Below, one piece after another: positions 22,880-33,170 of a stretch of 64,000 nucleotides of DNA; the first letter of the stretch is position 1, and each line of letters opens with the position of its first letter. The translations under genes and the position numbers were made by a program. The notes beneath the pieces are model-generated. The model was not told where the DNA came from. It saw only the letters and a list, made by a program, of their open reading frames with translations, and made no database searches. The stretch covers positions 87,858,717 to 87,922,716 of the forward strand of contig CM045762.1 in NCBI GenBank assembly GCA_025200525.1. The letters run 5' to 3'. The stretch comes from Camellia lanceoleosa (Eukaryota; Streptophyta; Magnoliopsida; Ericales; Theaceae).

Positions 22880-23570
22880 GTTAATTTGAATGAGTTAGTT
22901 AACTTATGTAGTGGAGTGTGATTTCCTCAAGGAGCTATGCGCTCTCACATAGAAGTCAGTCAACTTATGTAATGGAGTGTGCTTTCTTTATAGAAGGATG
23001 TGGGATGGACACCCATTCGAATTAGTCAACTTATGTAATAAAGTGTAGTTTCCTTATGAAGCAATGTGGGATAGACACCCATTGGGTTCTCACATAGGAG
23101 TTAGTCAACTTATTTAATGGAGTGTGGTTTTCTTATGAAGCGATGTGGGATGGACACCCATTGGGCTCCCACATAGGTCCTTAGTTGACTGGCTTCCTGA
23201 GAAAGGAATTACAACTTATGGTCAACTTATGTAGTGAGTGATGTGTGATGGACACCCATTGGGCTCCCACATAAGAGTTAGTCAACTTATGTAGTGGAAT
23301 GTGGAGTATTGTGGAATGGACACCCATTGGGCTCCTACATAAGTCACCAGTTGATTGGCTTCCTAAGAAGGAAGTTCCCATGGACGATGCCAAATGAAAT
23401 AGTCAACCCCCCATTAGCACAATATTATCTGCTTCGGGCATACTCTCACGGTTTTGTTCTTCCCTTAAGAAAAGGCCTTGTGCTAATTTGAATGAATTAG
23501 TCAACTTATATAGTAGAGTGTGGTTTCGTCGCACATTGATATGGGATGGACACCCTTTAAGTTTCCACAA
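22880..23570. repeat. Tandem repeat of gtcaacttatgta / gatgtgggatggacaccc units
   Basis: Six to seven imperfect copies of a 60-90-bp unit with the phrases gttagtcaacttatgta, gatgtgggatggacaccca and ttgggctcccacata. The flanks at about 22,850-22,900 and 23,450-23,500 also match each other (ttcccttaagaaaaggccttgtg), so a larger segment was duplicated around the array. The open frames at 23,181-23,491 are repeat-derived. Confidence 0.75.
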
Positions 23571-24584
23571 TTACAATTTGATATTGTTCTTCAAATTCCT
23601 CCCCATATTTCTCCACATAATGGACCTAATTTTTGTTAGAGCTCACATACCCGCGCCGTAGTTTGACCCAGCATTTTTTGGAAATGACTTAGCATTTCAA
23701 AATCTGTAGAAGGCAATTGAGATTCTCACTCTAGCTAACTCCAACATCCTTTGCATTTTTTGAGCTTTAGAATGGAATTGAGTTCAGTTTGTTTTTCATC
23801 CAATTGTATTTTTTTTTTCAAGACAAGGAACCTCTCCAAGGTAGGTCTTCATTTACCCACTTTTGGAGAGTAAACATGAATATCTAGAATCACTCACAAA
23901 TCAAAAATATAATCAATTTATATAAATTAAATTTTAGAGTAATCACATAATGACATGTGTGTTTTGAGTGTTGTAAAATTCTAACAATATGAGAAAATAG
24001 TTTAAGAATTTAAGCCTCTAAAAGACCACAACGTTTTTACTTATACATTAGTGTAGATAATTTTATTTATTTTATTTATTTATTTATTTATTTTTTTTTA
24101 CATAATAGTATAGATTAGCAAGGAATTGTTTTAACTTTTTTTTAAAAATAGTATTTTCAACATTTTTTGGGCTGAATTACTATTATTATTATTATGTGTG
24201 TATTATAAACAAATGTGAGGCTTGTCTAATAAATTTTGATGAATACAAAATTTTATTCTTGGGTCTTTGGCCCGACTCACTTCAGCGCCCAGCTCGTCCA
24301 AATTCATTAAACACGATTTAAAGATTTTAACTACGAGTTTGTAACCTAAGCCCATTCATAAGCCTGCATCGGCAAACCCAACTTGACAATCTAATTAGTC
24401 AGTACCCTAGACCGTCCAGTGAAAGTAATTCCCGGCAATCCTATACTTGTTTGAGCCCGTTATCATGATACTTAAAAAAATAAAAATAAATAAAAAAATA
24501 AAAAAAAATAAGGCCCAAAAATGAATATTTAACTCGCAAGAGCCCACTTTCAAAACTCATTAATGCACACAATCAAATGGCTAA

Positions 24585-25373
24585 GGGCTGGTTTGACATT
24601 CTTTAAAAAAGGTTAAAAAAATTAAAAAATTATTAAAAAAGTTAAAAAGTTATCATTATTCATCAAAAAAATAAAAAATAAAAAAATAAATTTTACACAA
24701 AAAAAAAAAAAAAAAAAATACAACTCACTTCTCACGTGAGTTGTGCTTTAGTTGACTTTGGTTGGACAAAGGGAATAGGTGGGTACACAAATAAGACGGT
24801 GTTGTTCGGCCGGTGGGGGCCCATCACGGATCCCGTTTTAATAATATGAACCGTTCAGTATATAGAATTCGTCGAGTACTATATGTTTGTAAAAAATCAC
24901 GTTGATTGGATATCACTAACTACATAATCAAATCATTTTTGTATAAAAAAATGGATGGTGTTATAGTTAACGGTTGACAAAAAACTAATTCGATCAGATA
25001 GCTATCGATATCCAATCAACATCATTTTTTACAAGCATGTAGTACTCGACGAGTTCTACATATTGAACGGTTCCAATTAGCAAAACGGGACCCATGGTAA
25101 GCCCCTACGCGCCAAACAACACTGTCCAATTCAATGCTCGAAAAAGAGGCAAGTATCTCCTATACACTACTCTGTACAATGCTGTCATTATACTGCCCGC
25201 CGTACTGCCTACTCGCCAAAAAACTTCTCCTATACACTAATTTATATAATTTTTTAATACATATTTTTTTGTAAAAAGTCAAAAAGTTATCTCAAACAAC
25301 CATCTTTTTTTCCTCAACTTTTTAATCTAAAAAGTAAAAAAGTACACTTATTTAAGACATTCCAAACAACCCG
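24585..25373. mobile_element. Tourist-like MITE (outer of a nested pair)
   Basis: Ends GGGCTGGTTTGACATTC and, from the right, GGGTTGTTTGGAATGTC, with TAA at 24582-24584 and 25374-25376. It contains the usual aaaaaagttaaaaagtta blocks and is split by a palindromic element at about 24,794-25,126. The 24.0-24.58 kb stretch before it holds TTTA/TTTAT repeats and no gene. Confidence 0.6.
24794..25126. mobile_element. Palindromic MITE nested in the outer MITE
   Basis: Arms of about 150 bp pair over most of their length: gacggtgttgttcggccggt on the left and, from the right, gacagtgttgtttggcgcgt; cgtcgagtacta occurs in both arms. It shares the general plan of the element at 15,320-15,545 (ccgttca, gttgattggata). 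No coding content. Confidence 0.65.
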
Positions 25374-25892
25374 TAAATTTCATTCCAACAGCTATATTGA
25401 TTATGTTGCATGATTGATATTTAATTTTATGAGAAATCGACAAAAGGAAAGAAAAAAATGAATGAAAATACTTGAAATATGTTTAGTACCAGACAAAAAA
25501 GAAAAAGAAAAAAAGAAATTAATGGAAATATTAAATGTCGGGAATGGAAAAAGTGTAGAAGGTGATAATATAAATTCAATGCTCTTAGCCTAGCCCGGCC
25601 CAATTTGATTTTAACCCGTAAGATTAGGGTCTATAAGCGGAGTTAGTCCTGAGTTTTTCAGGCCCAAGGCGAAACATTAAAATGGGAGTCCTTCATATAT
25701 AATGACAAAAAGAAAAAGAAAAAGAAAAAACTGTGAGGAAATGAAAAGTACTTATATTACTAAATTTTACTTACAAAAAGACATGAAAAATCATTACAAA
25801 ACCTCAAAAAGATAAAAATATAACACTGTTGCTTTATAGTTTAGCAAATTTAGTTTACAAAACCGAAAAAAAAAAACTAAAGAAATTAACAA

Positions 25893-27306
25893 TCAACTAA
25901 ATATTAGTTTTCTTGCATTTTTAAATGCAAAAATACTAATTAAACTTCCACAATCTAGCTTATCAACCATATCTTTTTTAATAGATAAAATAGCCGATAT
26001 GTTCAATCTGTCTTGAGATATGGTTGATCGGAGATAAGATTTGATCAACTTTAACTGTGAAAAACTCCTTTCTCTAGAGGCCATTATAACAAGAATAGTC
26101 AATGATATTCTGTAAGCAATCCATGCATTTGGAAACAACCATTCAGTACACTTTCAAATAATTGACCACTTCAATTGGCTTGTTGGTTTCTTTTCGTAGA
26201 ACTTCTATCATAACTTTCAATTCTAAACATAAATCTATCCCATTAATATTACAGCATCCATCGTTTCTCAAAAAATCTTCACGATTAATGCAATAACTCT
26301 TCAATCATTCATCACTAGCAAAATTTAACTTCTTCAAATCAAACAAAATCCAAAAGTTTCTTCATATTTTTTAAATTGTTCAAACCTACTCTTCAGTGAA
26401 GAAAGATCTTGATCCACCATTTATGTGAAGTAATTAACTCTAAAGGATTTTTCAGTTGACTGTGCCACCTCTTCACTTACATTCTCATCAAGTTGTTTCT
26501 TCCTCCGATGGACATGTTTTTCATGAAATATAGATTCAATTTCCATTGTAATTGTAGCTTCTGGCTTCACTCATCGTCTCCACACAACTAGTTTCTTTAT
26601 CCCTTTCAAGAAAGGTAATGAGTCCTTTTAATTGATTTACAACAACATATGTATATCTTCATTTTGAAAGGTCTTTCGAATTGAGTTGATAGCAAACAAT
26701 AGATTATGCCAAATAATCATGCCAACCAAAAATTCAAAATTCTCAATTTCACAGGTTGCTAGGGACTCAGCTTCACTCCTTGTTTTGGGATCTTCATTAG
26801 TATTTACCAAATCAAGTAAAGCATCTCTTATTTGTGGGGCTTGGTATCTTATGGTTTTAACACTTTCAATGCAACTTTCCTAACAAGTTTGTGACAATGG
26901 CTTAAGTGTGAGACCTTCCACATTATCTTTAAAAACTTTCCACCACTTTGTAGAAAATGAAAACAAGAAATACATACGTTGTATCACACCAAAAAAAGAG
27001 ATAGCTTTAGAACAAAAAAGGGCCACATCACAAAGTGCAAGGTTAAGATTGACAATCATATGGTCTGTAGAATGCTTTAAGATTTATTTCAAGTAGTTTT
27101 TTTCTAAATACCTTTGTGTTTCCCTTTCATATTAGAGCCATTGTCATATCCTTGTCCTTTTATGTCACTAATATCAAGTTGGAGTGTGCACAATAAAGAG
27201 TCACAACACCGATGTATCATACACTTTTAAAAATTCTATGAAGAACTCCTTTAACTTTATTGGACTTGTTGAAACATCTACACATTGTATTACAAGGGAC
27301 ATTTGT
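25893..27306 (-). pseudogene. hAT-family transposase, C-terminal part, decayed
   Basis: Read right to left in several frames, this matches the plant TTF-zinc-finger/hAT transposase group. Upstream pieces read VDVSTSPIKLKEFFIEFLK (near 27,270), then DIKGQGYDNGSNMKG (near 27,150), then NQLKGLITFLERDKET (near 26,610) and EEVAQSTEKSFRVNYF (near 26,460). It ends in the hAT dimerisation domain FPNAWIAYR, ASRERSFSQLKLIKSYLRST and DRLNISAILSIKKDM at 25,893-26,138. The enzyme would cut and paste hAT elements in the nucleus. Many stops and frameshifts make it non-functional. Its N-terminal continuation is at 28,840-29,015, separated by a solo LTR. No hAT terminal repeats were found. Confidence 0.85.
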
Positions 27307-27468
27307 TGTAACAACCCAGATTTTTAATTATTCTATAGAATTTATACTAATATTATTTAATCTCAGTTTGAAAAATATATAATTTATTATATATTATTAT
27401 GCGTAATTTTATAAAATAATATAATTATTAAAAGTTTAGGGGTCAAAATATAAATAATAATAATATAG

Positions 27469-27504
<36 letters not shown>

Positions 27505-28839
27505 GTGGTATTAAAATAAATAATTAATTTTCTATTGGTATATGATAATGTGTAATTTAATTAAGAATTAATTAATTTATATAATTATATTAAAAAGTTG
27601 GGTCAAAAAGTAATTATCTTAAATATCTATTAAGGATAAGATTGAATCTATATAATGATTATTGAATCTGGGGAGAGGCCACGTATGTGGCTACGTGTCG
27701 CGTATGCTTGCTGGCCAAGCCTTAAATCTAATATCAAAAGGAAGAGAAGGTTCACCTGGGCGGAAGGAATGAAAGAAAAAGAAGTGAAGGAAAAGAAAAG
27801 AAAAGAAAAGAGAAATAAGAGAAAGAAAGAGAGGAAAGAAAGGAAAGAATAGTGGAAGGTGAAAGGATCTTTGATAGTGAAAAGAAAGAGTAAGGTATTA
27901 AAGTTAAGGTGAGTTATATTATACCTTGAGTCAACAAAATGTATTTTACTTATATTTTGACTTACCAAAATCTGTTTTACACAAGTATGTTTTGTTAGTA
28001 TATTTATAAAAGTTATGTTTTATAAAGGTTTCAGTTAGGTGGTTTAATTTCTGAACCCTATTTGCTCAAAATGAAACCCATAGATATGTCTGTTTTTATT
28101 TTAAAGAATATTTGATTATGACCTTATATACAATCATGTTTTGTAAGTACCACCACGGGAGTCCCACGCCTTTGGGGACTTAAATAACCATTGGCCTCTG
28201 TTTGACCACTTTGTGGTCCTTTATTTGTCATGGATCCATTGACCTCTGTTCTATGCGGAGCAAAGTGCTATGCGAAACTAAGTGCTACACTATTGTGGGA
28301 GCCACCTCTAGAATCCGTACGAGCCACCTCTTGAATCCGTACCTCTGTTACACCGTCTACTGTGACATCTGCTCGATACGTGGTTATGGTTATATATTTA
28401 TATAATATCTGTATTTCAGTTTCTGCTACTTTAATGATTTCTGCTACTTAAATGATTTGTTTATGTAAATGTTTTGGCCTAACTAACGATCCATGGTTAT
28501 TTCGTGTCCCTTATACTATTGGTATAATATTTCTCACTCTGCCATGTGCTGATAGTTTTTTACCAATTTTCAGGGAATAGTTTTTGGGAAGTCTTAGATG
28601 CGGGGTTGCGGAATAGACACTCACACAGTATTTTTATGATATTTTTCTATGTAAATATCGGCCTTTTTGGTCAATATATTTTTTAATAAAAATAGAAGCT
28701 CCGATGATAATTTTGGTACCCTTATTTAAATATTTCTTCCGCTTGCGTTTATTAATTTATTTTTGAATTGGCCGTAGGTAACTTCAGTTACTGGCCATCA
28801 CGATGCTTAATCCTTGGGTACGGGGAGCGGGTCGTGACA
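27307..28839 (+). mobile_element. Gypsy-type solo LTR inside the hAT pseudogene
   Basis: 1533 bp starting TGTAACAACCCAGA and ending GGGTCGTGACA, the typical start and end of Tekay-like gypsy LTRs. The flanks are tttgt (27302-27306) and attgt (28840-28844), a 5-bp duplication with one mismatch. The hAT reading continues across the insertion, which confirms the boundaries. There is no internal region, so this is a solo LTR left by recombination between two LTRs. A purine-rich tract lies at 27,775-27,850; the Lys/Glu-rich open frame there is composition only. Orientation follows the TGTAAC...TGACA convention. Confidence 0.85.
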
Positions 28840-29015
28840 ATTGTTCTTCATAATTTATATTTGGTGTACAATCAAGTATAATTGAAAAATACTTGGCTTC
28901 TTTGATTCTTTGAACAATTGTACTTTTGATCACACCCGCTAACATTTGTATCAATTCATTTTCGATTTTGTAACCAACATAATATTAATGAGATACCTTT
29001 CTATGTACACAAGAA
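28840..29015 (-). pseudogene. hAT-family transposase, N-proximal continuation
   Basis: On the minus strand this reads YVGYKIENELIQMLAGVIK, then VQRIKEAKYFSIILDCTPN and NYEEQL, which joins directly to the piece on the other side of the solo LTR. It matches the segment of hAT transposases holding the first catalytic-domain motif (SIILDCTPD in relatives). The N-terminal zinc finger is not visible. The 29,016-29,460 stretch upstream has no gene I recognise. Confidence 0.8.
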
Positions 29016-29464
29016 TCACTAAAAAATATTAATTATTGAGAGAGTTATGATCATTTTTCTAAAACGTGACAAGAATAGACCAGTACTGCTTGAATCTGTA
29101 TTTTCACCCCTTGATGTGATTTTTAGACTTTTCATCCTTCTGATAAAATATCCCTAACTCAAATACCTTGCCAATGGTTGACTCACTAAGTTTGGACATC
29201 GATTGATGCCTCTGTTCATTTTTCTAACTCAGCCTAATTGTGCTGGTGTCTGGCGAATTCACTGTTTGAATATGCCAGTTTTCTTCCAAAAATGAGTTCT
29301 CTATCATAAAGTGATTTTTAGCTCTAGAGTTGTTCTTGAAATATCTGCCTAACTTATTGAACTATCTCTAGTAAAAATTCATGATCATTTGACTTCATTT
29401 GGTATGAGCTTGTATTTTTCTTTAGAACCGTTCACTGTTGAGAATATAGACAGAACAGAGTAAA

Positions 29465-30185
29465 TATGGTTGCAAATGAACTGAGTTATTCATGAACAAA
29501 CTCAAGCTTAGCTCGTTAAGGCTCGTTCGAACTCAATTTACTTACTAAATAAACAAGCTCGAGTTTAAATTTTAAGCTTGTATAATATACGAGTTGAGCT
29601 CGAGCTTAATAATGCTCGAATCGATTAGGCTCGCGAGCTTAAATAAATAAATAAATAAATATATAATACATATAATATATGTATTATATATGTCAAAAAA
29701 TTTTGAACTTTTTGTTTTTTGTTTAAATAATATTATATGTTATATTTATATATATTATATTGCTTGTGTCTGGGCTTGTCCTCAGAAATTGTGCTGCCAA
29801 TGGCAGTGCCAACAACTCCATTTTATAAGCAGTGAGCCTTTAGCTTGCTTCTTCCTTGAGTGATGTAGAACTTTTGGTGCAATTGACGAAATGACGTCGT
29901 TTGGTAAGTAATGTTTCAAACAATTTGGAGTTCCACATCGTTTACACAATGCATTTCAAAGATAGAGATCTTTATTTAAGTGTAGTAGGTGCTAGCCTTT
30001 GGTGGGTTTGACTTGGCTAACGAGCCATAACGAGTCGAGCCCGAGTTTGATAAATTTTAGTCGAGCTCGAGCTCACATATTTGGGCTCGCTTCGAGCTCG
30101 GGCCGAGCTCGAACACTTTCAAAATAAATTGAGTCGAGCTCGAACATAGTAAAACTCAGCTCGACTTAGCTCGATTGCAGCCCTA
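29465..30185. mobile_element. TIR element rich in GAGCTCGAG motifs
   Basis: The left end (atggttgcaaatgaactgag) and the reverse of the right end (agggctgcaatcgagctaag) form inverted repeats. Both subterminal regions are packed with gagctcgag, gctcgagc and gagctcgg motifs (29,500-29,640 and 30,030-30,180). The middle has an AT microsatellite and a ~200-bp segment of other origin (29,780-30,000). No transposase. The superfamily is undetermined because I could not fix a target-site duplication. The region 30,186-31,032 has no recognisable exon. Confidence 0.6.
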
Positions 30186-31032
30186 ATGGCCTATAGATAA
30201 ATCTTTGGTTATGTTATGCAACTTATAAAAGAAAATTTGAAATGAAAGTGGACTTGTTCTATGTTGTGTTCAAATTTCAGAACCTAAAGGGATCCTAAAT
30301 GGTTTACAAATCCATTCTTTTGGCCTGTTATTCTAAAAGAAAAATTCTAAAAATTATTACCCTTGTGTTATTTGTTCTTAAGTGTTCAAAGGCATGATTA
30401 CGTGAATTTGTATGAAAAGCATGATTTAAATTATTTTATTTAAATCTACGAGATACATGTTAGTTTATGACACTTGAAACTAATTTTTTGTGTTAAAGTT
30501 GTATTTGCATATTCTAGACTTGAAAAGTGTCCTAAGTTGATGGGTTTTATGACTTTGGGGTATATGGTTGCCACATTTTAATTAATCCTATGAAACATTA
30601 TTAAATAAATTGGAACTTGCTTAAATCTCGAGTAATGTTATTCTTGCATGATATCATGATTTTAAGTGTGATGTTGTTATGTTCTCTTAAGATCAAGAAA
30701 ATGATTATTTAATAAATTTAGAGTTTCCATGTCGAATATCAGAATGAGTAGATTATGACATAATGGAAGGATGATGTAAGCATTGTTACGGTATTAAAAT
30801 GATTATTTAATAAATTTAGAGTTTGCCTTGTTGATTCCTTCACTTGGGATCAATTTTCTGGCTGTGTTTCACCCCTGAAGCTTCATAATTGATTTTACAA
30901 TGTGTTAATTTGTTCCACCAGTAACTGAAATGCTTCAAGTTTATTTTTTGTCACCTATACGAATCTTATACAAGTGTATATTTGGTGTCTTTCATTGTGT
31001 CTGAATTAATTGAGATGTTATTTGATGTGCAG

Positions 31033-31717
31033 AAGAGGCAAACTACTCTATTCTCAGCTACCCAGACTAAGAAGGTATTTCTGTACAAACTTTTATCAAT
31101 AGCTCTAAATTCTTTTCTTTATAGAAACCCCCACAGTGAATAAAATTCTAATAAGATTTTCCTAATTTTGTTGCTTGAACATTGTAGGTGTTTCTAACAC
31201 CAAAATTATAAATTATGTGTTTACGGAAGCTTAAGCAGAAATATCTATAAATATTCAAGTTAAGGATCTTGCTCTGTTATTGTTTCAATCAACTCCTGTC
31301 TATATTGATGTGGATGATGGGCGGAAGAAGGTAAATTAATCATTGGAATTTATTCAGTCTGTTGTGATTTTCCTCAGTACCTGCTGCTAGAACCTGATAA
31401 GATGTCTGCTATTATTGGTCACTAATGAAGGGCTGCATTAAGGATATTGTGTTGTGCCAAGTGCCAAGAGATTTATTCTTTTGTATTTCTTCTTGAAGAT
31501 GAACCTCTCAAAGAAAGTGATGGTTTTCCTCTCTTTATGTAACTCAGTCAAGTTCCACTCTGAACTTCTCAAATATATTCATGTAGATTGCTTTGATATC
31601 CATGGAAAACGAAAGCAGCAGAAACGTACATCCACTTTTTTTGACTTCTGCAAAATAGAGAAGGGCATCTTATTATGTACTGATGTTGTTGTTTGGGGTC
31701 TTGATATTCCTTTAGTG
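31033..31717 (+). pseudogene. DEAD-box RNA helicase fragment (HAS1/RH51-like) with decayed introns
   Basis: Three exon pieces. Exon 1, 31,033-31,074, reads KRQTTLFSATQTKK (motif III, SAT), preceded by an acceptor gatgtgcag and followed by gtattt. Exon 2, 31,259-31,330, reads VKDLALL...TPVYIDVDDGRKK; its acceptor reads caa instead of cag. Exon 3, 31,418-31,717, reads VTNEGL, a stop where Gln is expected, then [14 protein letters not shown] and a run to GILLCTD and GLDIP, followed by a gtatgt donor. The family's motif V CTDVAARGLDIP is changed to [12 protein letters not shown]. These nucleolar helicases act in ribosome assembly, but this piece lacks the N-terminal ATP-binding motifs and the C-terminus. 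Retained introns show it was copied as DNA. Confidence 0.85.
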
Positions 31718-31851
31718 GTATGTTACTTTCTTTTGCTTGTTGACCTTGAATATAGTATGCTAGCAATGATAGTCCTCAACCCCGAACGAAAAGAAAAAAT
31801 GAGGAAGGGATTTATAGCAGCATCTTTCAAACAAACAAACTTTTATTTGAT

Positions 31852-31908
31852 GGGAATAGAGTTGATGAGTGCACATGGGAATGGAGTTGATGAGTGCACA
31901 TGGGAATA
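31852..31908. repeat. 25-bp tandem duplication
   Basis: The unit gagttgatgagtgcacatgg plus gaata/gaatg occurs twice in a row, extending the open frame downstream of the helicase fragment. Confidence 0.8.
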
Positions 31909-31995
31909 CTTGCTTCTTTGAAATTGCTTTGTCTTGATATATGGCTAACTTTTAGATGGAAAGACATTTCACAAAGTTTTTAAAAAAATTAATTA

Positions 31996-32272
31996 AAAGA
32001 TAGAATACTTGCAGCTTATATTAAAGTTCATGGAGAAGGCAAATGGCGAAACCTCCCAAAGATAGTTGGAACTTTTTTTTTTTTCCCTCTTTATGTTTTC
32101 TTCTACTCATTCTTCAATTATTGTTTTACTTAAATCTCTGCTTTTGCTCTTTTTATTTATTTATTTATTTATTTTTTGTTTTGATAAATGCAGGTTTGAA
32201 GCAATGTGGTAAGAGTTGCAAGCTTAGATAGTTGAATTATCTTAGACCAAACATCAAAATAGGTAACATATC
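31996..32272 (+). pseudogene. R2R3-MYB DNA-binding-domain fragment with one intron
   Basis: Exon part 1 (31,996 to about 32,070) reads [20 protein letters not shown] then PKIVG, matching the second half of R2 repeat helix 1 to helix 2 in plant R2R3-MYBs (family: AYI..HGEG.WR.LPK.AG). After a T-rich intron, an acceptor aatgcag at 32,187-32,193 precedes GLKQCGKSCKLR, a TAG where the conserved Trp belongs, then LNYLRPNIKIGNI (family: GLLRCGKSCRLRWINYLRP). The intron is at the usual R2R3-MYB position. It would be part of a nuclear transcription factor, but R3 and the activation region are absent. It lies 280 bp from the helicase fragment in the same orientation. Confidence 0.85.
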
Positions 32273-32274
32273 CC

Positions 32275-33170
32275 TACTACAACAAAAAAACATTTTTAAT
32301 AACATTTTTTAATAGCATTCTTCTTAAAATGTTATCAAATATAATGCATTTAGCATTAGATGACATGAGTGTTTTTTTCCAATGAATTCATATTTTATTA
32401 GCAATAGGGTTAGTTACTCCAACTATTGCAGTGGGTTTAGGTGCCTTAGCACATACATTGGGCACCCTCGTCCCTGTGATAGGAGCAAGTGGGTTTGCTA
32501 CAGCTGCAACTGCTATAGGAACTGTTACCGGTAGTTTTAGATAATCTCTGAATAGTTTTGGATATGTTTATATGCATAGTTTTGGATGGTTTAAAATTTT
32601 TGGACAATTTAGAACTTAAGGATAAAGTTTTCGAATGTGTGGAATGTATAAACAATTGTTGAATGTTTATAATTTATGGATGTAGTTTCTTTTGATGCTT
32701 TAAACAATATTTTGATGGTTAATTGATGTTTTGTGAAGTTTGTTTGTAATGTTTGTTAGATTGTACAAAATCGGTGAAATAGAACCTACTGAATTAAAAA
32801 ACAAATAAAAATTTGCATATTCTATGGTAGGCATAATAAGTCGTCATATTACATATTTTACGACACGCAAGGAGAGTTGTGATTTGTTCTAAGAATTAAT
32901 GGCGTGCAAAAGTAGTTGTAGAAAAATCAAACACGATATATAAGATTCACTGTTAAAGGGTTTTTAATGGTGTGCAAAGATAGTTATAGAAAAATCAAAC
33001 ATGACTTACAAGATCCGCTAGTAAAGGTCTTTTTACGGTGTACTACAACATGCAGTTGAAAGTGAATGACTTTTCATGACTGGTCATAATATGATGTTAC
33101 CTTATGCATCGTAGAATCATATCCACTGCGTGCATTTGGCGCCACAAAAGCCTTTTTTTGGTGTAGTCCC
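32275..33170. mobile_element. CACTA-like non-autonomous element (ends diverged)
   Basis: The left end reads tactacaacaaaaaaacat and the reverse of the right end reads gactacaccaaaaaaaggc, both one base off the CACTA terminus. The right subterminal region repeats tagttatagaaaaatcaaac and tggtgtgcaaagatag (32,900-33,010). No clear 3-bp duplication is visible (ccc / cca). It sits exactly between the MYB fragment and the truncated gypsy pol, so one end could be misassigned. Confidence 0.4.
32401..32544 (+). pseudogene. DUF726 (TMCO4-like) protein fragment
   Basis: A 47-codon open stretch ending in TAA reads AIGLVTPTIAVGLGALAHTL, then GTLVPVIGASGFATAATAI and GTVTGSF. It is hydrophobic and Gly/Ala-rich, and resembles the transmembrane segment of plant DUF726/TMCO4-like membrane proteins (GLAALAPTLGTL.P.IGASGFAAAA). 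This is from memory of the family, so the call is moderate. It lies inside the CACTA-like element, as expected for a captured gene piece. Confidence 0.6.

Noticed and set aside
27655..27852. Lys/Glu-rich small protein
   Set aside because: It is a purine-rich tract inside the solo LTR.
31454..31921. 155-residue frame as an intact helicase-related gene
   Set aside because: It is one exon of a DEAD-box fragment read through the following intron, lacks the ATP-binding half, and the upstream exon has a stop.
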